Shown here one piece after another: positions 23,160-36,500 of a stretch of 64,000 nucleotides of DNA. The translations under genes and the position numbers were made by a program. This DNA comes from Takifugu bimaculatus (taxonomy: Eukaryota; Chordata; Actinopteri; Tetraodontiformes; Tetraodontidae), in assembly GCA_004026145.2 (NCBI GenBank), contig CP034975.1, positions 17,576,715-17,640,714 on the forward strand, in the 5' to 3' direction. A model generated the notes under the pieces. That model saw nothing but the letters and a program-made list of their open reading frames with translations, was not told the DNA's origin and made no database searches. Numbering within the stretch: the stretch's first letter is position 1; the number at the start of each line of letters is the position of its first letter.

Positions 23160-26100
23160 TAGGAGACAGAAAAAAGAAAGCAGGTCAAGCAAGCCCAGAA
23201 GCTATCAGATACACACGCATCTATATCAAAACCAAATTTAAATCTCAGAATGTTACCAATAGCCCATCACCCGATTGCATGACGACTAGAATTCAGGATT
23301 TCTCCAATGCTGACTCTCAAAGGTCGCTTTGTAGATTTAACTTGTGAGTCAGCTGCCATTTTCTTTGAACTTGGCATCTGGGTAAAGGTCTGAAATGGCC
23401 ACAAAACTCTGGAAGCTCAGACGGGCAGGCACACTCCACATCCTGGTAACCCACAGTTTGACGAGACATTAGACGGCAGCTTGATTTTGCAAGTGCACAG
23501 TGAAGAATGAACAAATGACCTCCACACAGTAATGTGAGTCACTCAAAGATGAGATGACCAGAGGGGAGGAAAAAAAAACACAAACCAAAAATGCAATACC
23601 AGAGTTTGTCATACAGTACATGCGTTTGTGTTTCCTCAAAGTGTAACAATCCACACACAGAAGTGGCTGCAAGCATCAACAGAGTCACTAAATTTAGAGA
23701 AGTTTGGACTCCATGTCCAACAATGATTTCACTTAAAAAGAAAGTGTTCATTGTTTCTTCAGGCACCTGATGCTCAACACTATGACCAGGCAGTCACGAG
23801 TTGTTTTGTCTATTCAAAACATATAAAAATGATACTGTGATGTATATAGTACCGCCATTGTGCCACCGGCCGTATTGGCTCTTTATAGCAGAGGCACTTG
23901 TATTTTACAAATTTATTTCCTCTCAAATAATCATGTTTTCATTTCAGTCCTCAGCATCTCCTCTTCAATGCAGCGACGATGCATGCGCTCCTAGAAACAC
24001 AGTTGCTGTGGCAACCTGCTCACTCACCATCTTGTGTTTTTTTTTTACTGTCCACTGCTCCAACCCATATTAGAGTTTAGATGAGCTTGATCAACATTCG
24101 CGGATCACAATTAAGAGAAAACGTGGCTGTGAGTTCTTTCTCTGTTCTTTGTTCAGTCAACAGAAACACACCTTTATGCAAACTTGCAACCAATGAAGCT
24201 CCACGTAGGTGTATGAAAATATGTTTGCCTCGTGTAGAGAAGACTGAGGACAGCGCCCAGACAAATCTTGGCTTTCAATATTTGACGACGAGGTCAAAGC
24301 TGTCTTAAACACCTACAGCAGCTATTAAGAAAGCTCATAAGGGAGTGCATGCTAAAAATAGACTTTTTCTGATTCTTTGCACATCCCACAGAATCTAAAA
24401 GACACACAGGCAGAGAGAGAACGGGCGATGGAGAGATTCACACATCTGACTGTCCCAACAGTGACTGCAACAAGGAAATAACAACACATCGATCTGCATT
24501 TGATAGCAAAAATGCTAACGTATCACTGCTAATGCTGAAGCTAAATGTTCTCGCATGAGGGTCGACAGCTGCAGCAGCGTTTTTTTGTTTCTTACACTGT
24601 CTCTCCTTCAAAGAATCTCGTTCTCATCCAGGAATTAATTACGCCTTCCAATAATTAGCCCGAGTTAACTAAACCTGTCCCAGAATTGCAGATGATGCAC
24701 AAAGGTGGCCCTGCAGTTAAAGTCCACGCTAACGCTCACTTGGTTATGCTACAGATCACAGCAGCATTTTGAGAACAATTTGCTTGTCAGGGATTAATAA
24801 AATGTTTCTGGAAGAATTCTAGACCGTCATTGCGTAGTTTATTCTACTTCTATTCTTCAGACAGTCTATTTGATCTCCGCAGACATGAAATCAGAATCCA
24901 AGTATTCATTTATTTTTATACTACAATCGAGTGTGGTATTGGTCCAATTATAAAACGTATTAGCATTTCTGGAAACACTAACCACTTTGGTGCATTTCCT
25001 TATTAAACCACCTTTTAATGCAGGCGTCACTAAATGAATCTATGTGAAAGTCACACGGGCTGAGATTATAATAAGGATGAGACCTTAAAACTGCGAGCGA
25101 GATGTTTCTCGCTTTGACCTCTCCTCTCAACATCTTCAGTGACCGCATTCTCCTCTAATTTGCTCATCTGACACTCTTGATCCTCAATTAAGATGTTTTT
25201 TTCATGACGGTATTTAATTTATTTTTCTCCCTCAACAGTTGAACCAAGGTATTTTTCCGTCTTGATCTTAACCGTTTTTCCATGTCAAGAGCAGATTGGA
25301 GCCATGTAGATATCGATTATTCGATCAAGCTGGAGAAAGCGGCTCAGTTGTGAAAAGACAAATTAGCTGCAAGCTGCTTACCAATTGCCTACAAACCAAT
25401 CACATCATGGTAAGCGCCTGATTGTATCCAAGCAACCCTCCCCACAACAGAGCCATTTAGGTTGGTGAAGCAACAGAAACTGGCTTTCTAACAAACACTG
25501 GGCCCGGTTGCTTCTCATGTAGGCTGATGGTCTGGGAGGAACACAAAGCAACACAGGTGCAGCAGGGCCAGCATAATCTCCTGTAGCTATGACAACACTT
25601 GATTGATTCAGGACGTGGGAATAGGGGTAGGATGGGACACATTTCAGCACTGTCGTAACCAGCAGATCTTAACCAGTGAGATAATTGCGGTTCCATACAA
25701 ACTCTTTTCACAACCTTTAATTGACACCACTTATATATGGCCATTAAATTAACTGTTTGAGGGGTGCCATGAACAGACCAGTTGTCCTACACCCCTAGTC
25801 ATCATATAGCCTCGAGGATAATATCTCCTACAATCGAACAGAATGGCCTTATTCATCTATGCAGCTGCGCTCACTACGGCGCACCTTCTCGGGAACGCAA
25901 TTGAAATTCTGAATAGGCCTAATTCTGCACATGCTGCATTACAAAATGGCTTGCATCCATTCTCTCGTCTGGCTAATGACAACACCACTGCACCCACAAA
26001 TAACCCATAAGCCCGACGTTATTGTATTTGGTCCTTTCGGGAGACAGGCGAAACGCACAGGCTGACATGGATCGAGGTGTTTTAGTCTGTCACAGCTCTG

Positions 26101-26289
26101 TTCTATCCCACTTTTGAATATTTTGCGTAAATCAACGGATATGCGTTTAACCTTTGCTCGATTCCCAGCCCAATCCTCCCGATCCGGTGGCTGATCTCAG
26201 CCTTCATGAGATGAGAGAACATATGCAATAATTACGCCGGCCATTTCAGCCTCTTCTACCTGATATCCACGTACCTTAATGCCTCGGTC

Positions 26290-26800
26290 GGCGGCTGTGG
26301 CGTAAGGTCGATGTTTTCTCTCCCGTCGTCTTTTCTGCCTGTCCTCAGTTCTCCAACCCAAGCGTCTACCTCTCCTATCCTCTCTTCTCTAAATTGATTC
26401 GCTTGTTTCCGCGGCTGTGAGCTGGCTCTTGTTCTTGTCGGCTATTCCGCAGCGCCAACGCAACGCGGGGTGCTGCCGTGATGGCAGGTTAAAAGATGAA
26501 CACAATCCACTCACACTCTGGGGGGCGAATAAACTGAGATCAGATTAGGGGGTCGTCGGAGAGAACGACGTTGGTTTTATCACATTTAGGATCGAGGTCT
26601 GGGACGAGTACATCCATGCGCCGTATCATTCTGGGAGAGAGACGCAGCAGGCAAACGCGACGGCGCCCGGTGGGCAGAGCATTTTGCGTCCAGCATAGGC
26701 GGCTCTTTACGCACAATTCGTATGTGCAAGTGTGAATCCCACTAAGACAGGCGAGGTGGAGGACCAATTATGCACGTACCTGCGCTCTTCTGGGTTTAAT
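26290..26800 (-). promoter_or_regulatory. lrrc4b: CpG-rich candidate 5' exon or promoter of lrrc4b
   Basis: CpG density rises well above its surroundings. On the minus strand a strong donor reads GCGCAG|GTACGT, with the exon ending at 26780. LRRC4-family genes usually have non-coding 5' exons, and the first coding exon here (22748) has a possible acceptor just upstream. This is inference from composition and a single splice-like site. Confidence 0.3.
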
Positions 26801-29209
26801 CTCTGCAGCTACGCGTGATCGTCGCGGGTTGTATTCCCACATATTTGTTTAGTTCAGGCTGCAGGCTGCAGGCTGCGCGTCATGGGGATATTTGCGTTAT
26901 GCGTGCACACAAATCTGCCACGGAGTTGCATTTATTAAATATGACTCATTTAACGTAACACTGACTAAGAGGAGCGCGGATAAGACTTGACCTGCCGTGC
27001 ACGCACGCTTTCTGTTTCTTTTGGGGGGTTTTTTTGTAAAGAAGGAAAGAACACGGTGGAAAGTCTCTGCGCGCTTCCCTGTTCTCCCCAGGAAACGTTG
27101 CAAAAGTGGAAATGTGTTTTTAGAAGTGCTGTAACCAGAGCTACTGGTGCCAAAGTTTAAGTACAGATCAATAACCACTAAAGCTTGTTGAACAACACCA
27201 ATGTCAAGTTTAAAGATTATGATTTTACACATTTTATTCATCAATTCTCATCACCAGTAGACACCATCTAAGTGTCCACTACATCAACAATAAGAAACGT
27301 TTCTGCGTCACAGAGTTTCGTAGGCCTACTAATGTCTGTATAATAAATGTGTGGCGGTAGCGCGGCCATTTTAGTAATGGTCACGCTAAGATTAAATCTA
27401 GCAAACTAATGAGGTCTGTTTTCTGCAGGCTTTGCATGTATTTTTTTCTTCTTCTCTCCTTAAAGCAGAAGTGGTGATTTATAGCTCCATAAGGAATCCG
27501 CCACTGCTCAGTTGCATTGCAGCATCAGACAATGCACTCGCTGCAGCACAATTATAAACTCCAGATCTGTGAAGCGGTTTAATCCCGTAAATGCGCTTCA
27601 GTCTCTGCACTTGAATTTTGACTTGTAGCTGAGTGCTGCATTTTCTCATCCGGGAAGCAAAGAGAAGGCCAGCGAGTTATTAGCTCATAAAGGAGCCAGT
27701 TCAGACGTGGCCACTTAGCTGTGGGTAAGTAACCTCCCCTGTATTGATCTTTGTCAGGTGTACATCCACATGTTAAGATGCCTCAATCCCCATCATCATT
27801 ATCACCATCATCACCATCGTCACCGTCGTCACCACCCCCCCACAGGGCAGCGAGCACTTCTTTGCATACCACAACTAAAGATGGAGGAAAGATAAATGAG
27901 AGTGCATCTTTGCTCTGTCTCCGTCCACACTAAAGGTCAAAGGACAGAGAAGGCCAAGTTATGCTTCAGAAAGACCCCCCGAGATACATTCCACTTGGCC
28001 TCTTCCTCTCCTCCCCTTCCTCCCCATCCCGTGAATGCCGTAGTGAGCATTGTTCACTGGCTTTTGCTGGAAGCTGCACAGCAATGAGGTCTCTGTGCCT
28101 TTTGCCTCTTTCTCATCCTCTCCCCTCCCCCTCCTCTCCGTTGCCTCTCTCTCACTCTCCCCCCCTTCTACCTCTCGCTCCTTCCCTCTCTTCCTCCCTC
28201 TATCTCGACCCCTCCATTAAATTTCCAGTCACACAGCAGTGCAGAGGATATTCCTCCCTTTCCCTCCTTTCCCCCTCTTCCCTCATTCCCCATCATTCAT
28301 GCTGAAATCTTAGCCCACATCCTGCCCCCTACTCATCGTCGCCTCCATCCGCGCATCTTCCTTTTTTGGGCCATCCAACCCCCACACCATTTAAAATGAT
28401 TCCACGTTACCCGTGCCAAGCCCACCCTGTGGTTCTGCTCTCGTTCCTTCCCCCTCTATCCGTGTCCTCACAGTGTCATTGCACATTGAATCTGATATCC
28501 CCCCTCCTCCCCCTTATGTGACTATGATGTGTGTGGGTGAAGGGTCTGCAGGGAGAGAGACGGACATGCATTGGTGCACAGTAAATGAACAAACACTCAT
28601 CGTTGTATTGCTTGTGTCATCAGTAAAGAGGGGAGAAGAAATACAGCAGCAAGGACTAATCCTGCGATGCAGGAGACGAGTGCATGGTATTTCCTATATA
28701 AACTCTTAATGCTGTGTTAGCAGCCACAGGGGAGGAGAAGGGGAGGGGCGATGAGGATTTGGCAGCAACATGCTATTGCCAAGACATATGTGGCATGCTG
28801 ATAGCACCAGTGTCGCTCACACTGCAAAGAAGCTTTGGAAGGGGGTGCTGATACACATCCATCACTTGCATCACTTGCATTTTTTTCCTTTCGTTTTTTT
28901 TTTTGCCAGTGTGGAAGTGGGTGGTTGGGTAATTGAGTTCAAAGCAAGATTAAAGATGCGGATGGGTTTTGTAACAGTAGCACTGAAGTTGGATCTTGGC
29001 TGAGAAGCACCAGTCATCTTTTAATGGCCCCCGGCATCCAATCAGGTCTGTGCATTAAGTGTTTGTGGTTTTAACTTTGGACGCAGAACTTTCAAAACTG
29101 AAAAGGGAGAAAGTTGGACTGGTGTTCGCTGCCATCTGTGCACCAGAATAAGAGAGATACAGGGGATAGTTTCAAGTTATTCATGGTGACATCCGTATGT
29201 GTGAGCCCG

Positions 29210-29219
29210 TGTGTGTGTG

Positions 29220-29255
<36 letters not shown>
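29210..29255. repeat. (GT)n microsatellite
   Basis: GT dinucleotides with one GCAT interruption near the left end. Open frames of repeated Cys-Val or His-Thr through it are artefacts. Confidence 0.9.
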
Positions 29256-29256
<1 letters not shown>

Positions 29257-32200
29257 ATGCACGGCTGTGCATGTGTGTGTTACAGAGGCAGAAAGGGAGA
29301 GAAAAAAAGAGGGAAAAATCCTAGTGTCACAGTATCTTAGCAACTGCCTCCATCTCCTTGGAGACAAGAACTGACATCATTTCCTGTCTATGAGAACTCA
29401 CTTTTGGTTTGTACATGCTGTGTTATGTGTGAGGGCATGTCTGAGTGTGTATTTGTTAGTCTGCTGGTGTGGTGTTCTTTGTATGCAGATATAGGCACAG
29501 TGCAAGAAGAAGGATGTATTGCAGTTTTTGAGTCAGAGAGAGCTGGAGAAAATAAAATGATTTACTAAATGTGTCATGTTCTGTAATAGGGAAATACATG
29601 TTACATTTAGATGTAAATTCAATAAACTTACATTTAATTATTATAAAAGTCAGGATTTAACCTCAGCCTTTACATTGACTACCATGTGGTTACTTCATAT
29701 AAAAAAAATCATATGAGGTGAGCTCAATTTAAAAAATAAGAATGCCTTTTTCTTTACCATCACTGTGTATTCCTGTATTTTATTTCTTTATTTGACCAGT
29801 TTGTCAGTAATGACAGTGATAGGAGACTGTCTTCAATGTTATGTTTTACCTCCATCTAGTGGAATAAAAAGTCTTGGCTTCTTTAGGACTGAAGAATGAA
29901 GAAGCCTCTCCCCAGTACAGCCCAGTCCCCTAAAGCTACCCCCGCCCCGAAATCACTTAATACGCTATTCATTTTAAATGCTTGTGATGTTTTACTTCTG
30001 TTATTTAAATATCAGATAAGAGCAGTGCAAAGGCTTGTCACAAGTCACCAGAGCAACCCTGCTCCATATTCCTAAAGGGAAATGTGGGAACTGTGCTGTG
30101 CCAGCAGAGCACAGGATAATATTTGTGATATCTAATATTTAATATCTGTTAAATTTGGGAGATGTGAGCAGTTGTTTTCAATAAACCCAATGATGGAAAG
30201 AACTATAAAACTCAAAATGGGCCTTAGGAGAACATGTTGGGTTATCTCCCTTTAGAGAGGCTTCATGTTACAAACTGCCACTAAGCTCCACCAGGATATG
30301 CAACAAAAACATGTTTAATAATTTACTAAATTTCACTTTTGAATAGGGAATGTTTTACAGATGACATTTTTATTGGCAGATTTAAGAAGCCAAAAACAGA
30401 AGTCAACGTGAACATGTCTAGATGCACAGGTGTTATCAAACCATTATTCCGGGCCCATTAGGCTAAAAGAGTCAATTAGAGAGAACGTGTCACTCATTTC
30501 AGTAAACAACTCACAATACGAGGACAAGAGCCAAACAGCGAGCCCATCTGATGAATCAGCAACTATTTCTCCACACATAGCTGCATCATTAGAGCACCCC
30601 CAGCCGCACAGTAGCAGCAGGTACTACAGCAGCTGCAGCACGAGCCGAAGGCGGCCCAGCGCCACCGCAGACACCCGAGCGCTGCAGGCACTTTAGCGTG
30701 CTGACATCAGCTTCCAGCCTTGATGCATCCACAGGTCCGGCCTCGCGGAGTCATAAACATGGCCCAGGACATTTAGTCATTAGTGCTTTTCTACATTTTC
30801 TTACACACTGACAGCAGCATCTGCATCCATCACAAAGGCACAGGACACTGTTAGTCATAAATAACAGCAGCAACAGAGGACGTATAGAGATGAGTAACAG
30901 CACCGCTGCTCCTGCAGGGGAGTGGATTGGGCACCATTATGGAGGGGGGGGAGAGAGGCTTAAGTGGGAGCAAGGCACATCACCCAGGGTGTGGGGATCA
31001 CACTGCTTTTCTCTGGGTTGTGCAAGCTGTCACAATAAGTGCCAACATGCCCGTTGGTTTACTGGTTTACCATAAAGAGCAGCCTCACATGCGACACTGT
31101 TCCACCACCACACCACGTTGTGGTTCAAAGCATTTATGGAATTTGGGGAAAAACTGCTCTTCACCTCCACAGGATGATGATCATTTGTTTCCCTCCTCTT
31201 TTAGTGAGCTTTTTATGTTTAAGCATTTTAATCTTCAGATATTTTTTTATTTAACATAAGAGCAGCATTTACATTTAAAGTTGGCTGTTCAATCAGACTT
31301 CAAGCCAATCAAAGATTATTTTATTTTAAAGCAATGCACTGTCTTCACAAGTGGTCTAACAGGAATTTGAAATAATCACGTACCAATAACAGTTGTAGCT
31401 GTTTTAGCTGAGCTAAAGCAGAAGCTAAACAATATAAGCAAAACGCTGAAATAAACCAGATGCCTTTTAGATCTGTCCAGCTATAATCACTCTGACTGCA
31501 TTTTGTACATTTTAAAGGGGTTTATAGGATTACTTTTCTAACATGTGATTTGTTATGTTACATTTGGGCGTTTTTTACTAAATAAATTCTTTTCATCAAT
31601 TCATCAATTTGAATCCATCAATTTCAGTAGGTGTGCAATACTCCAACCTGACCCCTAGGTGTCAGAATCTTATCGTTTTCTTAAACGTCTTCATAATAGT
31701 AAGAAAATATGTACCAAACTCACAAAAACCACATGTAAATATAAATGTGTTGTGCTTTTTGTGCTTAATCCTTATTCTAACATTGGTGCTTAAACAGAAA
31801 AAGGTTGGGATAATGATTCCATCAATCCGGGATACTGTGACCCAAACCTGTCCAGGATTCAGCATCATTTAACCATTTACAGGACAAAAGAGCTATTGCC
31901 ACGTCATCGTCGTAAACACCATCACCACCGTCGAACTGTTTGGCACAACGCACAATTAAACAGGTTTCACATATACAACACGTACACAACACAACATAAG
32001 AAAAACAGACTACCTCGCTGGCTGCACCCCTGAGGGAATGAGCCCCCCATGAGCAAAGAAAAACATGTTTGTGCAACTTTTTTTGCAGTGTTACCTCAAA
32101 ATAAGTTCGTGAAGTGGAGTACACATTAAAAGGTCCGTCACTCAACAAAGAACAGAAAATTATTTCCTCTTGTATGATGTGTTAAATAAAGAAATTAAAT

Positions 32201-33682
32201 ATTCATAAAAACAAACAATGTTAAATAAAATATTCTATACTCATAAAATGACAACATAAATAATATTTATGGCAGTTAAATATCACAACAGAACTTTTAT
32301 CACCAGCTGTATAAATAAAGTTATGAGTGAATCAGGTGAGAATTTGTCAGATTCTGTCTGGTCAGACTCTCGTTTACGTTTCTTAATCTTTCTGACTCTT
32401 GAAGAACGAGAAGTGCAGCTGATGGGATGTAATTGTGGAAATGATAGAGCAGCAATAGATATACAAAACAAAATGCATCTGGAAATAGTTTACTTCACTT
32501 CTTTGAGCCATATGTCTTTTTAAAATTTCCACAATAATTAACGTCTAGTCCATATGGTGGGATGTGTTGAGCTGAGGTCTGAACAGACTCTGTGCATCAG
32601 CATCCTATATATATTAAAAAAAATACAAGTGAGCCAAACAAGCTGCACACTCAGCACAGGCCATTAGAACATTTAATCACTGGACACTGTCTCTAAGCTT
32701 TGCAGGGCTTCTCTCAACCCAGTTTTGATTTACCCGCCCTCTTCCCAAGGAAAAGAAAAATCTCATTCACGAGACAGATTGCTGAGCGGGCCTCTCTGAC
32801 CGGCCCCTATAAATCATTCTTTAATCAGAGGCCTCTGAGATTGGGCGCAGATACCCCTCGGGAGCACCAACGTGACACCTCGGCTCCTCCCAGCACATCA
32901 CCTCTCCTTCACTCCTCAGCCTCGTCTGCACTTGTGCTGGTCGTCAGTAAAATGAAAGCAATGACCAACTTTGCTCAGGCCACCACCCAGACACTTAGAC
33001 GGCCGAGATGTGGAGCAGGAGGTTGGAGAAAGAGACGGGTTTGTGGCCGAAGGAGAACAGAGGTCATGATTATGAGCTGCTCTCGAAACACATAATACAG
33101 CAACAAAAGTGTCACCTGTGGACACTCTAAGGCTCCAAAAGCTCCCTCATTCCAGATCTTTAAATTCTTTTAGGTCTTCCAGTCCTGACTGAATTACTGT
33201 CCAGTAGAATACTGATTGAGAAATCTGGTTTACTAAGTCAGGGTCGATGTCCAGAGCTATGAACTGTGTGTCACAGTTTCTTTTTTTGTCATCTCTATGC
33301 ACTCACACGAAAACGGAAGATGTTGACCAGCAGTGGCCACCGTTAACCATTTCCTTACACCTGACAGAACTGATGTAAAGCTGGTTGCTGAACAGCTGGT
33401 GCTAAAGTTGAGTGCAACCTGCGTTAAAAGTGTTAAACACACCTACAGAAAACAGCTTCCTCTGCCCGGGTGGCTTTCAGTGGGAGTTACCATGGTGTGT
33501 GTTGAGTGTTTCAATATGGATTTGGCGTGCTGGTGACATTTAAACCGTGTTTAGAATTTAGACTTTAACTAATTTGAGTCTCGACTAAGCCCATAAATGT
33601 TTAACGGTTAAAGGGGAGGGAGTGTAAAGTCAGACCAGTGAGAGGAGAGGGATGAATTCTTTTTTACAATGCAAAGAGGCTC

Positions 33683-33690
33683 TGACGTCA
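33683..33690. promoter_or_regulatory. Palindromic CRE upstream of hs3st-like exon
   Basis: Perfect TGACGTCA, the consensus CREB/ATF site, about 230 bases upstream of the ATG at 33919 and in a CpG-containing segment. Function is inferred from position only; an identical octamer also occurs at 41341-41348. Confidence 0.4.
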
Positions 33691-33918
33691 CAGTGTTGAG
33701 GTCTTTTTCCGTCGTTGAGCAGCGGAGCTGTCAGAGAGCGCGCGTCCTCCGCTGCTTCAGCAACTGCGCGCACCGATGACACGCGGGAGTTCTTCAGAGA
33801 GGTGTAAGAGGGGCTCGAAGTGATGGAAGCCCTGATTGTGAAATGACAAGGGTCGCCATAGAGACAAACAGAACAGCCAACAACAACAACCAAGAAAACA
33901 TGCTCTGTCCGTGGAGAG

Positions 33919-34421
33919 ATGGCATGCGCGCTCCTCTTCAGTCGACTTCTTCCTATCTCTCATCGGCTCACCAGAACATCCGTTTGCGTCTTCTCGCTGT
34001 TCCTGTCTTATGTGTGCTACTGTCTACTTTTTCCTGCCGACACCATCATCCAGAGATCAGTTGATGTGACGCTCAGCTGCCAGCGCGTCCCGACGCAAGG
34101 AGCCAAAATGCGCATTCGGAAATCTCTGTCTTGCGTCTCTCCGTCGGACGTGAGACCGACCACCGGTGAGGAAGCTCGGCTGAAAGGCGCCCAAAGTCCC
34201 CCCTCAGGTGTTCAGGTGGCCAGGAACGACACACCCAGTCCTCCCATGAGCAATTTAAAGTTCGGGAATAAAAAGTTGCCAAATGCCATTATAGTCGGCG
34301 TAAAGAAGGGCGGAACCAGAGCTGTGCTGGAGTTCATAAGAATCCACCCAGATGTGCGAGCTGCTGGTACTGAGACGCACTTCTTCGACAGGAACTATGA
34401 CAGAGGACTGGAGTGGTACAG
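33919..34421 (+). CDS. hs3st2: Heparan sulfate glucosamine 3-O-sulfotransferase, first coding exon only
   Basis: Golgi type II enzyme that transfers sulfate from PAPS to the 3-OH of glucosamine in heparan sulfate. The exon gives 167 residues plus two bases (TAC AG|GTGAGA), phase 2, so an arginine codon is split at the WYR junction usual for this family. A signal-anchor lies at about 21-38 and a low-complexity stem follows to about 115. The sulfotransferase fold begins with KLPNAIIVGVKKGGTR; KKGGTR at 129-134 is the 5'-phosphosulfate loop. Glu152 in GTETHFFD aligns with the catalytic base; most relatives have Pro where Thr153 stands. VLEFIRIHPDVRA and FFDRNY-RGL-WYR are closest to HS3ST2 from memory; HS3ST4 or HS3ST3 cannot be excluded. 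The second exon, which carries most of the catalytic domain, is not found before mybpc2. Confidence 0.8.
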
Positions 34422-36400
34422 GTGAGAACGTATATGGCTTTAAAAAAAAACAAAACAACAACCCCACAATCACGCCTTCATTTCTAACTAGACGCCACGC
34501 GAAGCACGATGGGTGCGTTTGGTTTGGCTAAAATGGCGCTGAAGTTATACTGGACTAATCCGTTATTAATTGCAGTGACAGTTTAAAGAGTGTGATCAAA
34601 TTTCTTACGTTGTATGTGAACTCCTGTGCCGTCGTCCTTTGCTCCAACACAGGCAGATTATTAAAGGTCATCATTTGGCTGCAGCCTGCAGGCACCAAAG
34701 TTTGGTAGAAGGCTCGATGGCGGTGGCGTCCCGAGGAGCTGCTTCCTCCCTTCTTTCCAGAGGCGTCTTTATATCCTCTTCCTGCCGAGTATTCACCCAC
34801 TCAGGCGTTGAAAGTATTTCTAATGTCGAATGAATCTGAAAACAGCTGAGCCCTGATGAGGGCCAGTTTGATTTGAAAATTAAAACCACATTAAATCATG
34901 CGCTCAATGTCAAACACCAGCCCAGATGTTTTCCAGCCTGGAAACAAGCTGTGCTTGTTTTCCCTGGACTCACAGCTCCTTCTGCATTCTTGTTGGGAAA
35001 GAGTTTTGGTCCTGTTTACTCTGTAGTCTCCTTTTCCTCACAAATTCCAGTTTCTTGAGGTCAACAGTGTAAACTGCAGGGCCTCTGAGCAGCATTTGGA
35101 TATAACAAAAATGTAAACGGAACGTTCAGGTAAAGATTTAAACTCTCAGATCCTCCAGCTTAAGACCGTTTCTCTATTCCACACGTGCAACGTTGCTTTA
35201 AATTCCAGTGTGTGAATGTTTGCAGAAATATGGCGCACGCAAACAAACCAATCCCAAATACAATCCCCGCTAACGATTAGCTGTCACGCAGCAACAAGAG
35301 GGAAGGCGATCAGAGATATTTCATCAATAGTTACGCCCTGAAAATATCTCCCCTAATTGGCATTCCCCGGGAGGGTTGGCGGCTGCAGCTCTTTTATCTC
35401 CGAGATGCGTCTTGGAGATTTGATCTAGGTGTGATCCCTCGCCCATTAGTGCAGTGTGATTGTCAGCTGTCAGCAGCGCGGACGAAAGGGCAGCTGTTGA
35501 CTTTTGATGACTGATTTCAAAACAGGTGATTTGCAGGAAACCTCCCCTGTGTTCACACTGGCAAACTGTCGCTAAACTGTTGACGCTCTCTTACTCCTGT
35601 TTTCACCACATATGTGTGATACGGGTGTGCACGCCCCGTGTCTGAACAGGCACGTCACACGCTTTAATGCTGATCTAGATCAGCTTTGTCAAGTACGCAT
35701 GGTGTGATTCTACCTGTCATCCGACGGTTCAAATCAGACTCAAAAGGTCAGAAGTTCTGCTACGGTATTGAGACCAGTGGCAGGACATGAGCTCAGAAGA
35801 ACCGCAGGTTAACAAACTGTTTCCTTTTATGGATGCAGATGCTGCAGCTTGCCATTTAAGTCACTTTATGAGAGAAAGGAACATAAACAATCTCTTATTT
35901 ATGATGAAAATACAGTGTGTTACAATAGAACGAGAACGTGCTAAATCAAAGCAAAGGAAGCACGATCATCCGACTGATCCGGGTCATCCAAAGTCTTCTT
36001 TATCGGTAGTTTTCAAACCTTCTGAAACTCTGCTTCCCACTTGTGCATGTGAACAGTATTCCCTCACGCTGACCTAGTTCGGGGAAGTCAGCAGTGTCCT
36101 GCGTGGCTCCTGTTTGATTTATTACCGTTGAGCCAGGCAGGAGAGCTGTCTGAGACGGGTCTCCTGTACCATCACGCCGTCTGTGTCTTTGCGTCTGCAC
36201 ACCCACAACCAGTCACACTGAGAAACCGGGCCTGCTGGTGAACTGGAGCTCAGGGTCCGGCTGGTGGGAAACTCATTCTGCCCTGAATAGACATCTAATA
36301 CCCACTTTTTTCTTGGAGTGAATGTAAGGACGCCTTGTCCTCTGTGTTTGAATGTTAGTCTTTCATTTCATCCTGGCAGCAGTTTAAAGTGGTGGCAAAA
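34422..36400. other. hs3st-like intron 1, no exon seen
   Basis: Sequence between the donor at 34422 and the assembly gap. I searched for a plus-strand exon with the family's EKTPSYF region and long open frame and found none. Nothing else is recognised. Confidence 0.5.
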
Positions 36401-36500
36401 NNNNNNNNNNNNNNNNNNNNNNNNNNNNNNNNNNNNNNNNNNNNNNNNNNNNNNNNNNNNNNNNNNNNNNNNNNNNNNNNNNNNNNNNNNNNNNNNNNNN
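36401..36500. other. Assembly gap (100 N)
   Basis: Exactly 100 N, a conventional scaffold spacer of unknown true length. Sequence to its left carries acp4 copy 1, lrrc4b and the hs3st exon; sequence to its right carries transposons, mybpc2 and acp4 copy 2. Linkage across it depends on scaffolding and cannot be confirmed here. Confidence 0.99.

Larger units (their letters stand above)
22749..33918. other. Intergenic DNA and probable lrrc4b 5' region
   Basis: I see no supported coding exon. The stretch contains a G27 homopolymer (23133-23159), a CAT/CAC-rich tract (about 27789-27832), a pyrimidine-rich tract (about 28090-28280) and a (GT)n tract (29210-29255). A CpG-rich segment at about 26.3-26.9 kb could hold an untranslated first exon of lrrc4b. 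The open frame at 30430-30696 is low-complexity toward its end and matches nothing I recognise. Confidence 0.55.

Noticed and set aside
27751..28305. Ser/Pro-rich open frames
   Set aside because: They come from CAT/CAC-rich and pyrimidine-rich low-complexity DNA, with no splice context or known domain.
30430..30696. 88-codon plus-strand frame
   Set aside because: It resembles no family I recognise, ends in low-complexity sequence and has no convincing neighbouring exon. It could only be rescued by transcript evidence.
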